From NCBI GenBank assembly GCA_902463725.1, contig CABQGK010000006.1:62001-126000 (forward strand): a stretch of DNA of 64,000 nucleotides, given 5' to 3'. How positions within the stretch are numbered: the first letter of the stretch is position 1; every line of letters starts with the position of its first letter. A program made the position numbers and the translations under genes. This document shows positions 1 to 8,990 of the stretch, one piece after another. Below the pieces are notes generated by a model, which had not been told where the DNA came from, ran no database searches, and saw only the letters and a program-made list of their open reading frames with translations. The DNA comes from an uncultured Sutterella sp. Lineage in GTDB: Bacteria > Pseudomonadota > Gammaproteobacteria > Burkholderiales > Burkholderiaceae_F.

Positions 1-443
1 TAAAGTCCAAAAATTCTGTATTCCGTCTCGTGACGGAGCGAAGGGATACGGTCTGTAGCCGCATCTCTGGGCGTGGTATTCCCTTTCTGTTCCATGTGGA
101 TCACAGGAAAGGGGCGCAGGATGATGGAGTCTGCGCTTGATGTCCTACGCCAGCAGTGCACGCACTGTTTTGCAGTAGAAAACAATGCGGTCAGTAACGT
201 GTGTTGCGCCGCGTTCTTGTGCGCAGACACGCCCCCAACGTCGTGACGCTAGGGAAGGTATTTCAAACGGCAGGCTTGACTAAAGGAGCAAGATATCTGT
301 CGCTTGTGGGCATCTGCCTGAGCAGTATGCGTGAAAAGTGTAGTGGAAGCAGCCAGCATCCTAATGTCTAGCGCTTCCATGGTTGTTGGAGATTGTACAC
401 TGCCGCCTGCACAGCGTGTAGGCTGGTTCGCGAAAAGTAAGCA
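1..443. other. non-coding stretch downstream of maf
   Basis: I see no convincing gene here on either strand. The only open frame starts in non-conserved sequence near 331 and overlaps the 3' end of maf. In many Burkholderiales maf is followed by rng (ribonuclease G), but no rng-like reading frame begins here. I could not match the stretch to tmRNA, 6S, SRP or RNase P RNA by eye. Confidence 0.5.
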
Positions 444-1079
444 TCAGGCTTTCTTTTGCATATACGGTGTACAGCCAAACTGGCTCAGCAGCTGGGCGGC
501 CTCAAAAATTGGCAATCCCATCACACCTGTGTAGCTACCTTCTAGGTGGCTGATAAAGATACCGCCGACACCTTGAATACCATAGCCTCCCGCTTTATCG
601 TAAGGTTCATCCGTGGCAATGTATGCAGCGATTTCATCTTCCGTAATCTTTCGAAAGGTGACCGCGCTCGTTTGAACCGTCGAGGTGAAGTCAAGTTCAT
701 TGGTCCCGACGACAACGGCTGTTCGCACATAGTGGGTCTTGCCAGAAAGTGCGCGCAAGAATGCATGGGCTTCATGAGCGTTGGCGGGCTTGCCGAAGAT
801 AATTTCGTCCTCGCTCACTACTGTATCTGCAGCCAGTACAGGGACATCTTGTGAAGTGGGGTAGTGCGTTGCACGTTGTGAAAGTCCCTCAAAAAACTTT
901 GTCCGAGCGATGCGTAATGCGTAAGTCTCCGGTGCTTCGCCGTGCAAGGGAACTTCATCGCCCTCGAACGCTCGTAAAGTATGAGCATGACTCGCAATGA
1001 CTGTGACATCAAACCCTGAGTCCACTAACAATTGAAGACGTCTTGGACTTTTGCTGGCTAAGAAAAGGTTGTTTCCCAT
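444..1079 (-). CDS. maf: Maf family nucleotide pyrophosphatase (YhdE type)
   Basis: A 211-residue Maf/HAM1-fold protein. The family hydrolyses dTTP/UTP or modified nucleoside triphosphates to monophosphates in the cytoplasm, as housecleaning, and is linked to septum formation in some bacteria. The N-terminal LASKSPRR motif (residues 7-14), the VLAADTVV block with the presumed catalytic Asp85, and DKAGGYGIQG (161-170) are all present, and length is normal. An in-frame upstream extension exists, but I chose the ATG at 1079 because the protein then begins at the conserved N-terminus and sits 7 bp after rlmH. It is the last gene of the nadD-rsfS-rlmH-maf cluster. Exact substrate specificity is inferred from subfamily resemblance only. 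Confidence 0.93.
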   Translation of the reverse strand: MGNNLFLASKSPRRLQLLVDSGFDVTVIASHAHTLRAFEGDEVPLHGEAPETYALRIARTKFFEGLSQRATHYPTSQDVPVLAADTVVSEDEIIFGKPANAHEAHAFLRALSGKTHYVRTAVVVGTNELDFTSTVQTSAVTFRKITEDEIAAYIATDEPYDKAGGYGIQGVGGIFISHLEGSYTGVMGLPIFEAAQLLSQFGCTPYMQKKA

Positions 1080-1086
1080 GAGTGTC

Positions 1087-1554
1087 TCAAGCTCGATGAT
1101 AGGGGTGTTTAGCAAGAATCGACCAAGCGCGATAGAGCTGCTCAGCGAGTAGTACGCGAGCAAGCGCATGCGGTAGCGTCATGGACGAAAGACGGATTGT
1201 TTCGGCAGCTGCTGCTTTGACCTCAGGGCTTAGCCCATCAGGACCACCAATAATGAAGACAATGTCTAGAGCCTGGTTACGCCAACGAGCAAGGTCTGTT
1301 GCAAGGCTCATGGTCGTGAGGTCACGTCCGTGTTCGTCAAGAACCACAACGTGTTCGCCCGGCTCAATGGCGGCAAGAATTCGCTCGCCCTCCGCCTGCA
1401 TGAGGCGGGCGGGCGTTTGTCCATTGCGGTGTTCTGTGCGGATTTCCTTTAGCTCGACGCGAAAGTCTCGAGGAAAGCGACAGAGATAATCACTGACAGC
1501 TGTTTTGGCCCAGTCAGCGATGTGCTGACCGACAGCAACAATCTTTATGCGCAT
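1087..1554 (-). CDS. rlmH: 23S rRNA (pseudouridine1915-N3)-methyltransferase RlmH
   Basis: A 155-residue SPOUT-class methyltransferase, the usual family length. RlmH methylates pseudouridine 1915 in helix 69 of 23S rRNA on assembled ribosomes, using S-adenosylmethionine. The SAM-binding trefoil-knot motif IIGGPDGL lies at residues 101-108, followed by the diagnostic C-terminal block LPHALARVLLAEQLYRAWSI and the terminal HPYHR. The start codon overlaps the stop of rsfS by one base (TAATG), so the two are probably translationally coupled; maf follows after 7 bp. All three act in ribosome or nucleotide housekeeping and likely share a transcript. Confidence 0.97.
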   Translation of the reverse strand: MRIKIVAVGQHIADWAKTAVSDYLCRFPRDFRVELKEIRTEHRNGQTPARLMQAEGERILAAIEPGEHVVVLDEHGRDLTTMSLATDLARWRNQALDIVFIIGGPDGLSPEVKAAAAETIRLSSMTLPHALARVLLAEQLYRAWSILAKHPYHRA

Positions 1555-1949
1555 TAGTCAAGCGGCGCGTGGTTGCGGTGCGGCATCAAGCGCGGCAGAC
1601 ATTCAGCCGTTGCCTGTAGATCGAGTTCAGTGCCACCCCAGAGTTCTTCTAGGTTGTAATAGTCGCGCACGCTAGGCTGTAGGCAATGTACGACAATGCT
1701 GCCGCAGTCAACCAAAACCCATTCACCACTATCTTCACCTTCCATACCGATGACATCGCCACCGGCAGATTTCACAGCGGAGGAAACCGAGAAGGCTAGC
1801 GCACGCGTTTGGCGGTTGGATGTCCCGCTTGCGATGATGACGCGCTCGAATTGATCGGTGAGTTTTTCAGTATTAAAGACCTTGACGTCTTTGGCTTTGA
1901 CGTCATCAAGGGCGTTCAAGATGGTATGTGTAAGTTCTTCTAAAGTCAT
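1554..1949 (-). CDS. rsfS: ribosomal silencing factor RsfS
   Basis: A 131-residue RsfS/Iojap protein. The family binds ribosomal protein L14 (uL14) on the large subunit and blocks subunit joining during starvation. The signature GEDSGEWVLVDCGSIVVH followed by RDYYNLEELW is intact. I chose the ATG at 1949 (MTLEELTHTI), which matches the normal N-terminus; a 16-residue in-frame extension is not conserved. It is the second gene of the nadD-rsfS-rlmH-maf cluster, overlapping rlmH by one base. The 125-bp gap up to nadD could hold its own promoter. Confidence 0.95.
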   Translation of the reverse strand: MTLEELTHTILNALDDVKAKDVKVFNTEKLTDQFERVIIASGTSNRQTRALAFSVSSAVKSAGGDVIGMEGEDSGEWVLVDCGSIVVHCLQPSVRDYYNLEELWGGTELDLQATAECLPRLMPHRNHAPLD

Positions 1950-2074
1950 AACAGCTCGATGGCAAATTGTTGTTTCAAAGCTAATCTCTTGGTGCAAGGG
2001 AAGGGTTCGTGCATGCGCTCAGCCTAACGTAACGTATAGTGAAGTGCTGCGCAGGTCATTAAGTCAACGGATAC

Positions 2075-2752
2075 CTAGGGTGCTGTGCCGTAAAGTCGGT
2101 GCTCACGAATGTAGGTGAGTACTTCGGTGGGCAAAGCATCACCTTGCCTGCGTAACGCTTCATTGAGAGGTAGCGTTGAAAAAGCAAGGCGGATGCCAGT
2201 AGAAGTGGCACGGTGTGCAGGCATACGGAAGTGCACGATCGCTCCAGCCGCACTTTGGCAGATGGCTTGGGGCGTAGCTTGGTGGCATTTTAGTAGGATT
2301 TCAAGTGCTTTGGGGAGTTGAAGGGAAGTTTCTCTGTTTGCGACTGCGATATGGCACTTCTCGAGCAACGCCTCCCAGCGATGCCAAGTGAGTAAGTTTC
2401 GCCATTGGTCTTCTCCCATGATGAGCACGAGCGGCATTGCTGGGCCGACACGTTCACGTAGCGCCTCGAGCGTGTCGATGGTATAAGTGGGGCCGTCATG
2501 GAGCATCTCACGCGCGTCGATGCCGATATCGTCACGGTTTAGCGTGTCGACCGCGGCCTTGAGCATCGCTAAACGGTGCTCCGCAGACGTGATGGTACCC
2601 ACTTTCTGCCAAGGATGGCCCGCGGGTAGTAGGTTAACTCGTGCCAGCGGTAAGGCGGAGAGGGCTGCGCTAGCGAGTGCTAAATGCCCCATATGCGGCG
2701 GATCAAATGTCCCTCCCAATAGTCCGATACCACGTCTGATCATCTCACTCAT
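2075..2752 (-). CDS. nadD: nicotinate-nucleotide adenylyltransferase
   Basis: A 225-residue NadD of the nucleotidyltransferase superfamily. It adenylates nicotinate mononucleotide to deamido-NAD in the cytoplasm, the shared step of de novo and salvage NAD synthesis. The phosphate-binding motif GGTFDPPHMGH is at residues 13-23. The C-terminal signature that is usually ISSTxIR appears as the variant TSTGIR before the closing REHRLYG. The gene starts 17 bp after the stop of an exported protein of unknown function. The ATG at 2752 is used; an internal ATG three codons later is also possible. Confidence 0.95.
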   Translation of the reverse strand: MSEMIRRGIGLLGGTFDPPHMGHLALASAALSALPLARVNLLPAGHPWQKVGTITSAEHRLAMLKAAVDTLNRDDIGIDAREMLHDGPTYTIDTLEALRERVGPAMPLVLIMGEDQWRNLLTWHRWEALLEKCHIAVANRETSLQLPKALEILLKCHQATPQAICQSAAGAIVHFRMPAHRATSTGIRLAFSTLPLNEALRRQGDALPTEVLTYIREHRLYGTAP

Positions 2753-2769
2753 GCTGCGTTCCCGCTGCC

Positions 2770-3447
2770 TCAGAGATTTGTCACCTGAGCAGTGAAGCTT
2801 TTGTCGACTCGACCGTCAGCGTCAAGGTGAACCGCAATCCAATTCAACTCGAGCTCCTGCAAATTGCGAGCATTACGTAAGAAGCGTTGGCTAAACCAGA
2901 ATCGCCACCCGTCTTCGTCGGAGAGAGACGGTTTGCCAAGCGCTTCTAGCACATCGGCTTCGAGCATTCCAAGTCCTACTTTGCCAAAGCGAATGGGGAG
3001 CATTTCACTCGGGAGTGCTTTACAGACGGCAGGTGCCGTGCGCGTGCCAAGCCACTCTAGTTGGACTTCCGTGATGGTTTTATTGTCGCTAGAAATGAAC
3101 CAACCAATCATAGGTTTGCCATTTTCTGTGCCCGTCATGCAGACAATGTCGCGAGCAAACTCTCCCCGTCCATCTCGCATACGCGCCGCGCCAGTCAGAT
3201 CTGTTAGCGCCTGTAGCGTTGTATGCTCAAGCAACACTCGAGGTTTACCGAGGAAAGTTTCGGCACCGAGCGGCGTGCTCAGTGTCGCGGGAGCATCGAG
3301 CAATCGATTAGGATAGGCAAAGGGGGCAGCCTCATTGTGGCGAGCCGCCAGAGCATCATTCATGGTGATCATGCTTGTGGCCACGGCAACGCTCAAGGTG
3401 AGCGCCGTGGCACAGGATGAAAACAGTTTTTTTGTAATAGCTTTCAT
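2770..3447 (-). CDS. exported protein of unknown function
   Basis: A 225-residue protein I do not recognise. It begins with a Sec-type signal peptide: basic start (MKAITKK), a hydrophobic core to about residue 28, and a probable cleavage near ALAA. The mature part is soluble with no membrane segment, and the cysteines are few (VCMTG, AVCKA). The ATG at 3447 is preceded by GGGAGAA at good spacing; an upstream in-frame Met lacks a ribosome site. Only 17 bp separates its stop from nadD, so it may be the first gene of that transcript. The purD terminator lies upstream. A periplasmic location is inferred from the signal peptide; no function can be assigned. Confidence 0.8.
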   Translation of the reverse strand: MKAITKKLFSSCATALTLSVAVATSMITMNDALAARHNEAAPFAYPNRLLDAPATLSTPLGAETFLGKPRVLLEHTTLQALTDLTGAARMRDGRGEFARDIVCMTGTENGKPMIGWFISSDNKTITEVQLEWLGTRTAPAVCKALPSEMLPIRFGKVGLGMLEADVLEALGKPSLSDEDGWRFWFSQRFLRNARNLQELELNWIAVHLDADGRVDKSFTAQVTNL

Positions 3448-3569
3448 TTTTTTCTCCCAAAAAACCGTCTCGGGTTTATGGGGAACGGTGTGCAATGAGC
3501 CTATTTTAGCGAATGTGTCTCAGCGCTTCCGAACCCAAAAGTGACGGAATACATCAAGAGAAAACGAAT

Positions 3570-3602
3570 CGGCGCACTCATCTTTGTTGGAGGAGCGCGC
3601 CG
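3570..3602 (-). terminator. intrinsic terminator downstream of purD
   Basis: A 10-bp stem (3570-3579 with 3593-3602, one G-U pair) with a 13-nt loop lies just past the purD stop on the minus strand and is followed by a short T-rich run (ATTCGTTTTC). Confidence 0.7.
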
Positions 3603-3627
3603 AATAGGAAGACAGAGCGGGATCTGT

Positions 3628-4911
3628 TTAGCGCTTGATAGCGCGCCAGCCGATGTCGTGGCGGAACTGCATTCCCTCAAAATGTACGCCTTCTACGGCG
3701 CGATAGGCTTCAGCCTGTGCTGTGGTCACATTTTCCCCTAACCCTACGCTACAAAGAACACGGCCGCCAGAGACCGTTATTTCGCCGCTCTCATTGCGTT
3801 TTGTGCCGGCGTGGAAGGTATGGGAGGTTTCTGTATTGGCAGGAAGACTGGTGATCACCGCCCCTTTTTCGGGGTGAGCGGGATAGCCGTGTGCGGCGGT
3901 GACGACCCCAAGTGCCGTGCGTCGATCCCATTCGATTTCTACGCGGTCGAGCTCTCCCTTGACAGCCGCTTCAACGATTGCCGAAAAGTCACTCTTGATT
4001 CGCATCATGATGGGCTGTGTTTCTGGGTCGCCCATGCGGCAATTAAATTCCAGCGTGCGAACCACGGGGCTGTTGTCGGCTGCGCGTGAAATCATGAGCC
4101 CCGCATAGAGAAAGCCTGTGTAGACAATGCCGTCTTTGGCCATGCCTTCGACCGTAGGACGAATGATTTCACGCATCACTTTGGCGTGAATATCGGGCGT
4201 GACAACTGGCGCTGGAGAGTAAGCGCCCATGCCGCCCGTGTTTGGACCACGGTCTTGATCAAGCAGACGTTTGTGGTCTTGCGAGGTTGCGAGCGGCAGA
4301 ATGTGCTGGCCATCCACCATCACAATGAAGGAGGCCTCTTCGCCCTCAAGGAAATCCTCAATGACGACGCGTGCGCCCGCGTTACCGAACTCATGTCCCT
4401 CGAGCATCATGTCAATGGCGTTATGTGCTTCGGCAAGTGTCATGGCAACGACGACGCCCTTACCCGCTGCAAGGCCATCCGCTTTGATGACGATGGGTGC
4501 CCCCTTGCGCTCGACATAGGCGTGAGCAGCTTGGGGATCCGTGAAGCTTTCGTAGTCAGCGGTCGGGATTTGATGTCTTTTCATGAAAGCCTTGGCGAAG
4601 TCCTTAGAGCTTTCGAGTTGAGCCGCTTCACGCGTAGGCCCGAAGATGAGCAGACCAGCGGCGCGGAAAGCGTTCACAATGCCTGCAGCGAGCGGGGCTT
4701 CTGGTCCCACCACAGTGTAGGCAACGTTGTGATTTTTCGCGAATTCAATGAGCGCTTCGATGTCGGTAATCGCGACGTTTTCAAGTTTTGCTTCGAGGGC
4801 GGTGCCAGCGTTGCCAGGGGCTACAAAGACAGTCTGAACGCGGTCGCTCTGAGAGAGACGCCAAGCGAGGGCGTGCTCACGGCCGCCGTTTCCGATAACG
4901 AGGAGGTTCAT
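3628..4911 (-). CDS. purD: phosphoribosylamine-glycine ligase
   Basis: A 427-residue GAR synthetase, the normal length. It couples ATP hydrolysis to ligation of glycine to phosphoribosylamine in purine synthesis. The N-terminal IGNGGREHAL motif (6-15), the ATP-grasp lid KADGLAAGKG (143-152), and the PNTGGMGAYSP active-site block are all visible, and the C-terminal domain is complete. It is a single-gene unit: an intrinsic terminator follows it and the yebC terminator lies upstream. Other purine genes in the window (purB near 27 kb, purK-purE-purC near 38 kb) are scattered, so there is no large pur operon. Confidence 0.97.
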   Translation of the reverse strand: MNLLVIGNGGREHALAWRLSQSDRVQTVFVAPGNAGTALEAKLENVAITDIEALIEFAKNHNVAYTVVGPEAPLAAGIVNAFRAAGLLIFGPTREAAQLESSKDFAKAFMKRHQIPTADYESFTDPQAAHAYVERKGAPIVIKADGLAAGKGVVVAMTLAEAHNAIDMMLEGHEFGNAGARVVIEDFLEGEEASFIVMVDGQHILPLATSQDHKRLLDQDRGPNTGGMGAYSPAPVVTPDIHAKVMREIIRPTVEGMAKDGIVYTGFLYAGLMISRAADNSPVVRTLEFNCRMGDPETQPIMMRIKSDFSAIVEAAVKGELDRVEIEWDRRTALGVVTAAHGYPAHPEKGAVITSLPANTETSHTFHAGTKRNESGEITVSGGRVLCSVGLGENVTTAQAEAYRAVEGVHFEGMQFRHDIGWRAIKR

Positions 4912-4967
4912 AAGGGCAGGGACTCCGTTAAATAACTAGGAATGGAGAGATTTTTTCGGAACTGATA

Positions 4968-4997
4968 AACAAAGCGCCTCCGTGTTGAGGGAGGCGC
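4968..4997 (-). terminator. intrinsic terminator downstream of yebC
   Basis: A perfect 8-bp stem (4974-4981 with 4990-4997) with an 8-nt loop is followed on the minus strand by TTTGTTTATC. It lies about 18 bp after the yebC stop and separates yebC from purD. Confidence 0.75.
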
Positions 4998-5014
4998 AAT
5001 TTGCCGCAAGTGCG

Positions 5015-5749
5015 TTATTCTTCGTCGTCAAAAACGGCCGAGGTATAAACCTGTTGGACGTCGTCGAGATCTTCAAGGGCATCGATGAGCTTTTGCATCT
5101 TTTCTGCATCAGCCCCTGTGAGATTCACTTCTACCGTAGGTTTGTAGGTAATTTCAGAGACTTCAGGGTTGAGGCCTGCAGCTTCAAAAGCCTTGGAGAC
5201 GGCATCAAAGTCAGCGGGATCGCAGGTAACCTCGATCGAGCCATCTTCAGCGGTGACAACATCGCTCGCTCCGGCTTCCAATGCGACTTCCATGACCGCG
5301 TCTTCACTAGCTGCGCCAGGCGCGAAGAAGAATTCCCCGATATGGTTAAAGAGGAATGCGACGCTGCCTTCTGTGCCGAGATTGCCACCGTGCTTGGAGA
5401 GCGCATGACGAACATCCGCCACGGTGCGCACGCGATTGTCAGTTGTGCAGTCGATGATGAGCGCAGCGCCGTTAATGCCATAGCCTTCGTAGCGCACTTC
5501 TTCGTAGCTCACCCCTTCAAGCTGCCCCGTGCCTTTCAGAATGGCGTTGGTGATCGTGTCCTTAGGAACGTTTCCTGCACGAGCCTTGATGAGCGCGAGG
5601 CGCAGGCGAGAGTTGGCATCAGGATCGCCCCCGCCCATACGTGCAGCAACAATGATTTCACGGACCAGCTTTGTCCAGAGGTTGGAGCGCTTAGCGTCCT
5701 GACGTCCCTTACGATGCTGGATGTTAGCCCATTTGGAATGACCGCTCAT
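5015..5749 (-). CDS. yebC: YebC/PmpR-type transcription or translation factor
   Basis: A 244-residue YebC/TACO1-family protein of standard length. The N-terminus MSGHSKWANIQHRKGRQDAK is the family signature, and the GTEGSVAFLF and ITYKPT segments mark the second and third domains. Family members bind DNA as regulators in some bacteria, and recent work links them to relief of ribosome stalling; which applies here cannot be told from sequence. It ends with an acidic FDDEE tail. It stands alone between two terminators. The ATG at 5749 is preceded by GGAATATC, consistent with a ribosome site. Confidence 0.95.
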   Translation of the reverse strand: MSGHSKWANIQHRKGRQDAKRSNLWTKLVREIIVAARMGGGDPDANSRLRLALIKARAGNVPKDTITNAILKGTGQLEGVSYEEVRYEGYGINGAALIIDCTTDNRVRTVADVRHALSKHGGNLGTEGSVAFLFNHIGEFFFAPGAASEDAVMEVALEAGASDVVTAEDGSIEVTCDPADFDAVSKAFEAAGLNPEVSEITYKPTVEVNLTGADAEKMQKLIDALEDLDDVQQVYTSAVFDDEE

Positions 5750-5944
5750 GATATTCCTTCGGTGTCTCTGTCAATAACCTGACCGACGTGCGGCTCGGCA
5801 TTGAGAGGGCGGAGCGTTGTCCGTCACACCGTCTGCGGTCAGGAAGAATAAAAGTGGAATCTGTGTCGCGCCTAGGGACTTTCCCTAGCGCCAGAAAGTA
5901 CGACATTCTAATGCAAAACGCTTGATACGTCTGCTGTTAATGCA

Positions 5945-5980
5945 GAAAAATAGGGTCTGTCGGATCGTGACGACAGACCC
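5945..5980 (-). terminator. intrinsic terminator downstream of the M20D amidohydrolase
   Basis: A perfect 10-bp stem (5953-5962 with 5971-5980) and 8-nt loop is followed on the minus strand by TATTTTTC. It lies about 37 bp after the stop of the amidohydrolase at 6017. Confidence 0.8.
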
Positions 5981-6016
5981 CGCGAAAAGCACAGACGCGT
6001 TTTCAGGCGTGCACTG

Positions 6017-7303
6017 TTACTTCTTGCCGAGGATTTCACCCACGGCCTTGGTCCACAGGGCAAAGCCGGTCATGAGGCTAGACTCCTGCACGTCAAAGGT
6101 GGCAGTATGGTGACCACTGGGTAGATCGGTGCCGATCACAAAGAACGCGGCTTTGCCGCCGTGAGCCTGTACGCGACGAGCCAAAATGGTGGCATCTTCG
6201 CTGCCACCAAAATTACGTGCCGTGTCGCAGACTTTGAGCCCCTCAACTTTACTCGCAGCGGTACGCAACACCTCTTCGAGTTCAAGGTCGTTCTTAAGAT
6301 CGACTGCCTCGCCCATCTTCTCGATTTTGTATTCGCAACCCTGAGCAATGGCACAGCCCTTGATAATGGCAACGGCGGAGTCGTACATGAATTGATTGAT
6401 TTCCGCGGTTTCGCCGCGAACCTCCATCTTCATGACCGCATGGGTCGGGATCACGTTGCGTCCCTCACCAGCCGTTAGCTGACCAACGTTGACACGAGTC
6501 ATCCCAGAGCCATGGCGTGGCAGTCCTAGGAGCTGTACGAAGGCGTTGCATGCTGCTGCCATCGCATTGCGACCAACATTGGGTTCAACACCCGCATGCG
6601 CAGGGCGCCCCGTATACGTGACGTCGAGCTTAGTGGTGCAGAGGAATCCGTAGGGGTTGACAGAGACTTCACCGTGCTTGCACATCATGCCAACGTGCGC
6701 GGCTAGGAAATAATCCGCATCGTCAACAATGCCGCTAGCTGCCATGCCAGCAGCGCCACGGACTCCTTCTTCGGCAGGCTGAAAGAGAATCTTGATTTTG
6801 CCGCACATTTCGTCGATATGGTCTGCAAACCAGTGTGCTACAGCTAGCCCAGTAGAGGTATGGGCGTCGTGACCACAGGCATGCATGAGACCAGGACGCG
6901 TTGAGCAGAAGCCCTCGCGGAACGGCAGGTGCTCAGGGCTTTCAGATTCAGTGACTGGCACGCAGTCAATGTCAAAGCGGATAGCGAGCGTCGGGCCAGG
7001 GCGCCCCGTATCGAGTACACCCACGCAACCTGTTAGCTCTTGCATTTCAGCTAGCAACGCTTCATCGACGCCGCGCTCGCGCGCGAGCTTAAGCCCCGCG
7101 GCGACAACCGCAGGGTTGCGACCGAGGCAGTGCTCAGGATTGATGACTTTTTGGCCAAGTAGCACTTCGTAGCCATAGTCGCGCAGATGCTTGACGACCA
7201 GCGCAGTGGTGTTGAATTCACTCCAGCCTTCTTCGGGAAGCGTGTGGATTTCTCGGCGGATTTTGACGAGCTGATCCTTGTATGAATCGAGACAACAAGA
7301 CAT
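6017..7303 (-). CDS. M20D metallopeptidase/amidohydrolase, AbgA-like
   Basis: A 428-residue M20-family zinc amidohydrolase, closest by eye to AbgA (p-aminobenzoyl-glutamate hydrolase subunit A) and hippurate or N-acyl-amino-acid hydrolases. The metal and catalytic sites are intact: MHACGHDAHTS (141-146 core), the catalytic glutamates in FQPAEEG (176-180), AAHVGM, and a final SGHHTATFD. The lid/dimer domain sits in the middle (DVTYTGRPAHAGVEP). The ATG at 7303 (MSCC) is chosen because GGAG lies 8 bases upstream; an upstream in-frame Met has no such site. No second (AbgB) subunit and no AbgT transporter are adjacent. It is divergent from a carbamoylase-type M20 enzyme at 7701. It probably hydrolyses an N-acyl or peptide amide bond in the cytoplasm; the substrate is not determined. 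Confidence 0.85.
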   Translation of the reverse strand: MSCCLDSYKDQLVKIRREIHTLPEEGWSEFNTTALVVKHLRDYGYEVLLGQKVINPEHCLGRNPAVVAAGLKLARERGVDEALLAEMQELTGCVGVLDTGRPGPTLAIRFDIDCVPVTESESPEHLPFREGFCSTRPGLMHACGHDAHTSTGLAVAHWFADHIDEMCGKIKILFQPAEEGVRGAAGMAASGIVDDADYFLAAHVGMMCKHGEVSVNPYGFLCTTKLDVTYTGRPAHAGVEPNVGRNAMAAACNAFVQLLGLPRHGSGMTRVNVGQLTAGEGRNVIPTHAVMKMEVRGETAEINQFMYDSAVAIIKGCAIAQGCEYKIEKMGEAVDLKNDLELEEVLRTAASKVEGLKVCDTARNFGGSEDATILARRVQAHGGKAAFFVIGTDLPSGHHTATFDVQESSLMTGFALWTKAVGEILGKK

Positions 7304-7700
7304 AAAAAATTCTCCAAACAACGCTAATAATTACCTCATAGTAGGTATTGCTTAGGACGGTGGATACGAACCTTCTGATTGGGGAGAGGGAGTGTGCACG
7401 GCCGTCAGCATGAGCAACGTAATACGACTACCCAAGTGCTTGACTAAGCATGAAATTAGTTTGCCACGGTTTAGGGCGTACAGTTTTGGTTAACTGCTAC
7501 AAGATTTTTGGGCTTAATCAATGAACGGCGTTTTCTTGGGGTTATGATGATCTAAAAGGGGTAACTCCTTGGTAGTATGAGAAACTCAGGGCAAGTGGCC
7601 TGTATATGCGGGAATAGAAAAAAATATCCAACAGAAGAGAGTTTTCCCCGTAGCATGGGTCTCATCGAGCACAGGGCGTTTCCATTTGGGAGGTTTGCTC
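7304..7700. other. divergent intergenic region between two M20 enzymes
   Basis: About 400 bp with no reading frame. It must hold the promoters for the two divergent amidohydrolase genes. It is A+T-richer than its flanks around 7490-7660. I see no strong dyad or clear sigma-70 pair. Confidence 0.5.
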
Positions 7701-8981
7701 ATGAACGCGTTGCGTTTTGAAGATTTTGAACGGGAAGTTCAGCCTCTGGCTGAAAAAATTCTAACGACAGTACGTCGTTTATCCGCAGATCCCGTGGCTG
7801 GCGTTAGCCGTCAAGGCTACAGTCAACTTGAGAGCGACATCCTCGCTTTATTGTCGGCCGAAGCGGTTGCGCTTGGTATGACGTGCTGCACCGATGAGGC
7901 GGGCAATGTTTGGGCCACGCTTGCTGGTCGTGACCGAAGCCTGCCGGCTTTTGTTTCTGGGAGTCACGTTGACAGTGTGCCTCAGGGCGGAAACTATGAC
8001 GGCTTGGCTGGTGTGGTTGCTGCTTTTACGGTGGCCAAGTATTTGGTTTCGGCGAACATTACTCCGAAGCGTGACTTCACTATTCTCATGATGCGTTGTG
8101 AGGAGAGCTCTTACTTTGGTAAGGCTTATGTCGGTTCGCTCGCTATGATGGGAAAACTCAAAGTTGAGGATCTTTCACTCAAGCATCGTACGCTTGACAA
8201 AACTTTGGGTGAATTCATGCAGGAGTGCGGTGTTTCATTACCCTTGGTCACGAGTGGTAAGCCTGTGATTGATCCCTCGCGAATTGGCGCGTTTGTCGAA
8301 CTGCATATTGAGCAGGGTCCGATGCTCGATGGACTTCTGCCTGCTCGTTGTGGTGTTGTGACGGGCATTCGTGGCAATATCCGACATAAGGCAGTGCACT
8401 GCTACGGAGAAACCGCGCATTCCGGCGCGGTTAACAAGGAGTACCGTCACGATGCTGTGATGGCCACAAGTGCTCTGATTCACCGAATGGAGAATGAGTG
8501 GCAACAGTGGTTAGAGCAGGGACGTGATTTGGTTTTTACCGTTGGGGTGCTCAATACCTCAGCCTCGGCGGCGATAGCAGTGATCCCAGGGACAGTGACG
8601 TTTACCGTAGACATTCGCAGTTTGGATGATGATACGGTAGAGGCATTCCATACGCGACTTGAACAAGTCGCTGCCGATGAGGCGCAACGGCGTGGTGTGC
8701 GATTTGAGTTTGACCGCGCTATCGTGAGTCGTGCTGGTCACGTCAATGCAGAGCTCTCTGATCGTGTCTTTGCTGCGGCAGAGCGCGCTGGCGTGCCATG
8801 CGTGCGTATTGCATCGGGTGCAGGGCACGATACGGCAGTACTTTCCCGTGAAGGTATCCCCAGTGCGATGATTTTTGTGGCCAATCAGCATGGCTCACAT
8901 AATCCGCATGAGGCTCTTGAGATGGCGGATTTGCTCAGGGGTTGCTACGTCTTGCTCAATACAGTGCTGTCAGAGGAATGA
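7701..8981 (+). CDS. Zn-dependent hydantoinase/carbamoylase family amidase (M20C)
   Basis: A 426-residue amidase of the AllC/HyuC/beta-ureidopropionase group. These binuclear zinc enzymes remove the carbamoyl group from N-carbamoyl amino acids, allantoate or ureidoglycolate. The metal ligands are visible in GSHVDSVPQGGNYDGLAG, in CEES, in ELHIEQGP, and in GSHNPHEALE near the end; GETAHSGA marks the lid and substrate site and SGAGHDTAVL the C-terminal loop. The ATG at 7701 follows GGGAGGT at 7-base spacing; an in-frame start five codons earlier is less likely. A response regulator begins 9 bp after the stop, so the two form an operon. No hydantoinase, allantoinase or transporter is adjacent, so the substrate is open. 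Confidence 0.88.
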   Translation: MNALRFEDFEREVQPLAEKILTTVRRLSADPVAGVSRQGYSQLESDILALLSAEAVALGMTCCTDEAGNVWATLAGRDRSLPAFVSGSHVDSVPQGGNYDGLAGVVAAFTVAKYLVSANITPKRDFTILMMRCEESSYFGKAYVGSLAMMGKLKVEDLSLKHRTLDKTLGEFMQECGVSLPLVTSGKPVIDPSRIGAFVELHIEQGPMLDGLLPARCGVVTGIRGNIRHKAVHCYGETAHSGAVNKEYRHDAVMATSALIHRMENEWQQWLEQGRDLVFTVGVLNTSASAAIAVIPGTVTFTVDIRSLDDDTVEAFHTRLEQVAADEAQRRGVRFEFDRAIVSRAGHVNAELSDRVFAAAERAGVPCVRIASGAGHDTAVLSREGIPSAMIFVANQHGSHNPHEALEMADLLRGCYVLLNTVLSEE

Positions 8982-8990
8982 TGTTCAATC

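Noticed and set aside
331..534. 67-codon plus-strand frame before maf
   Set aside because: It overlaps the maf 3' end on the opposite strand, has no ribosome site and no recognisable domain.
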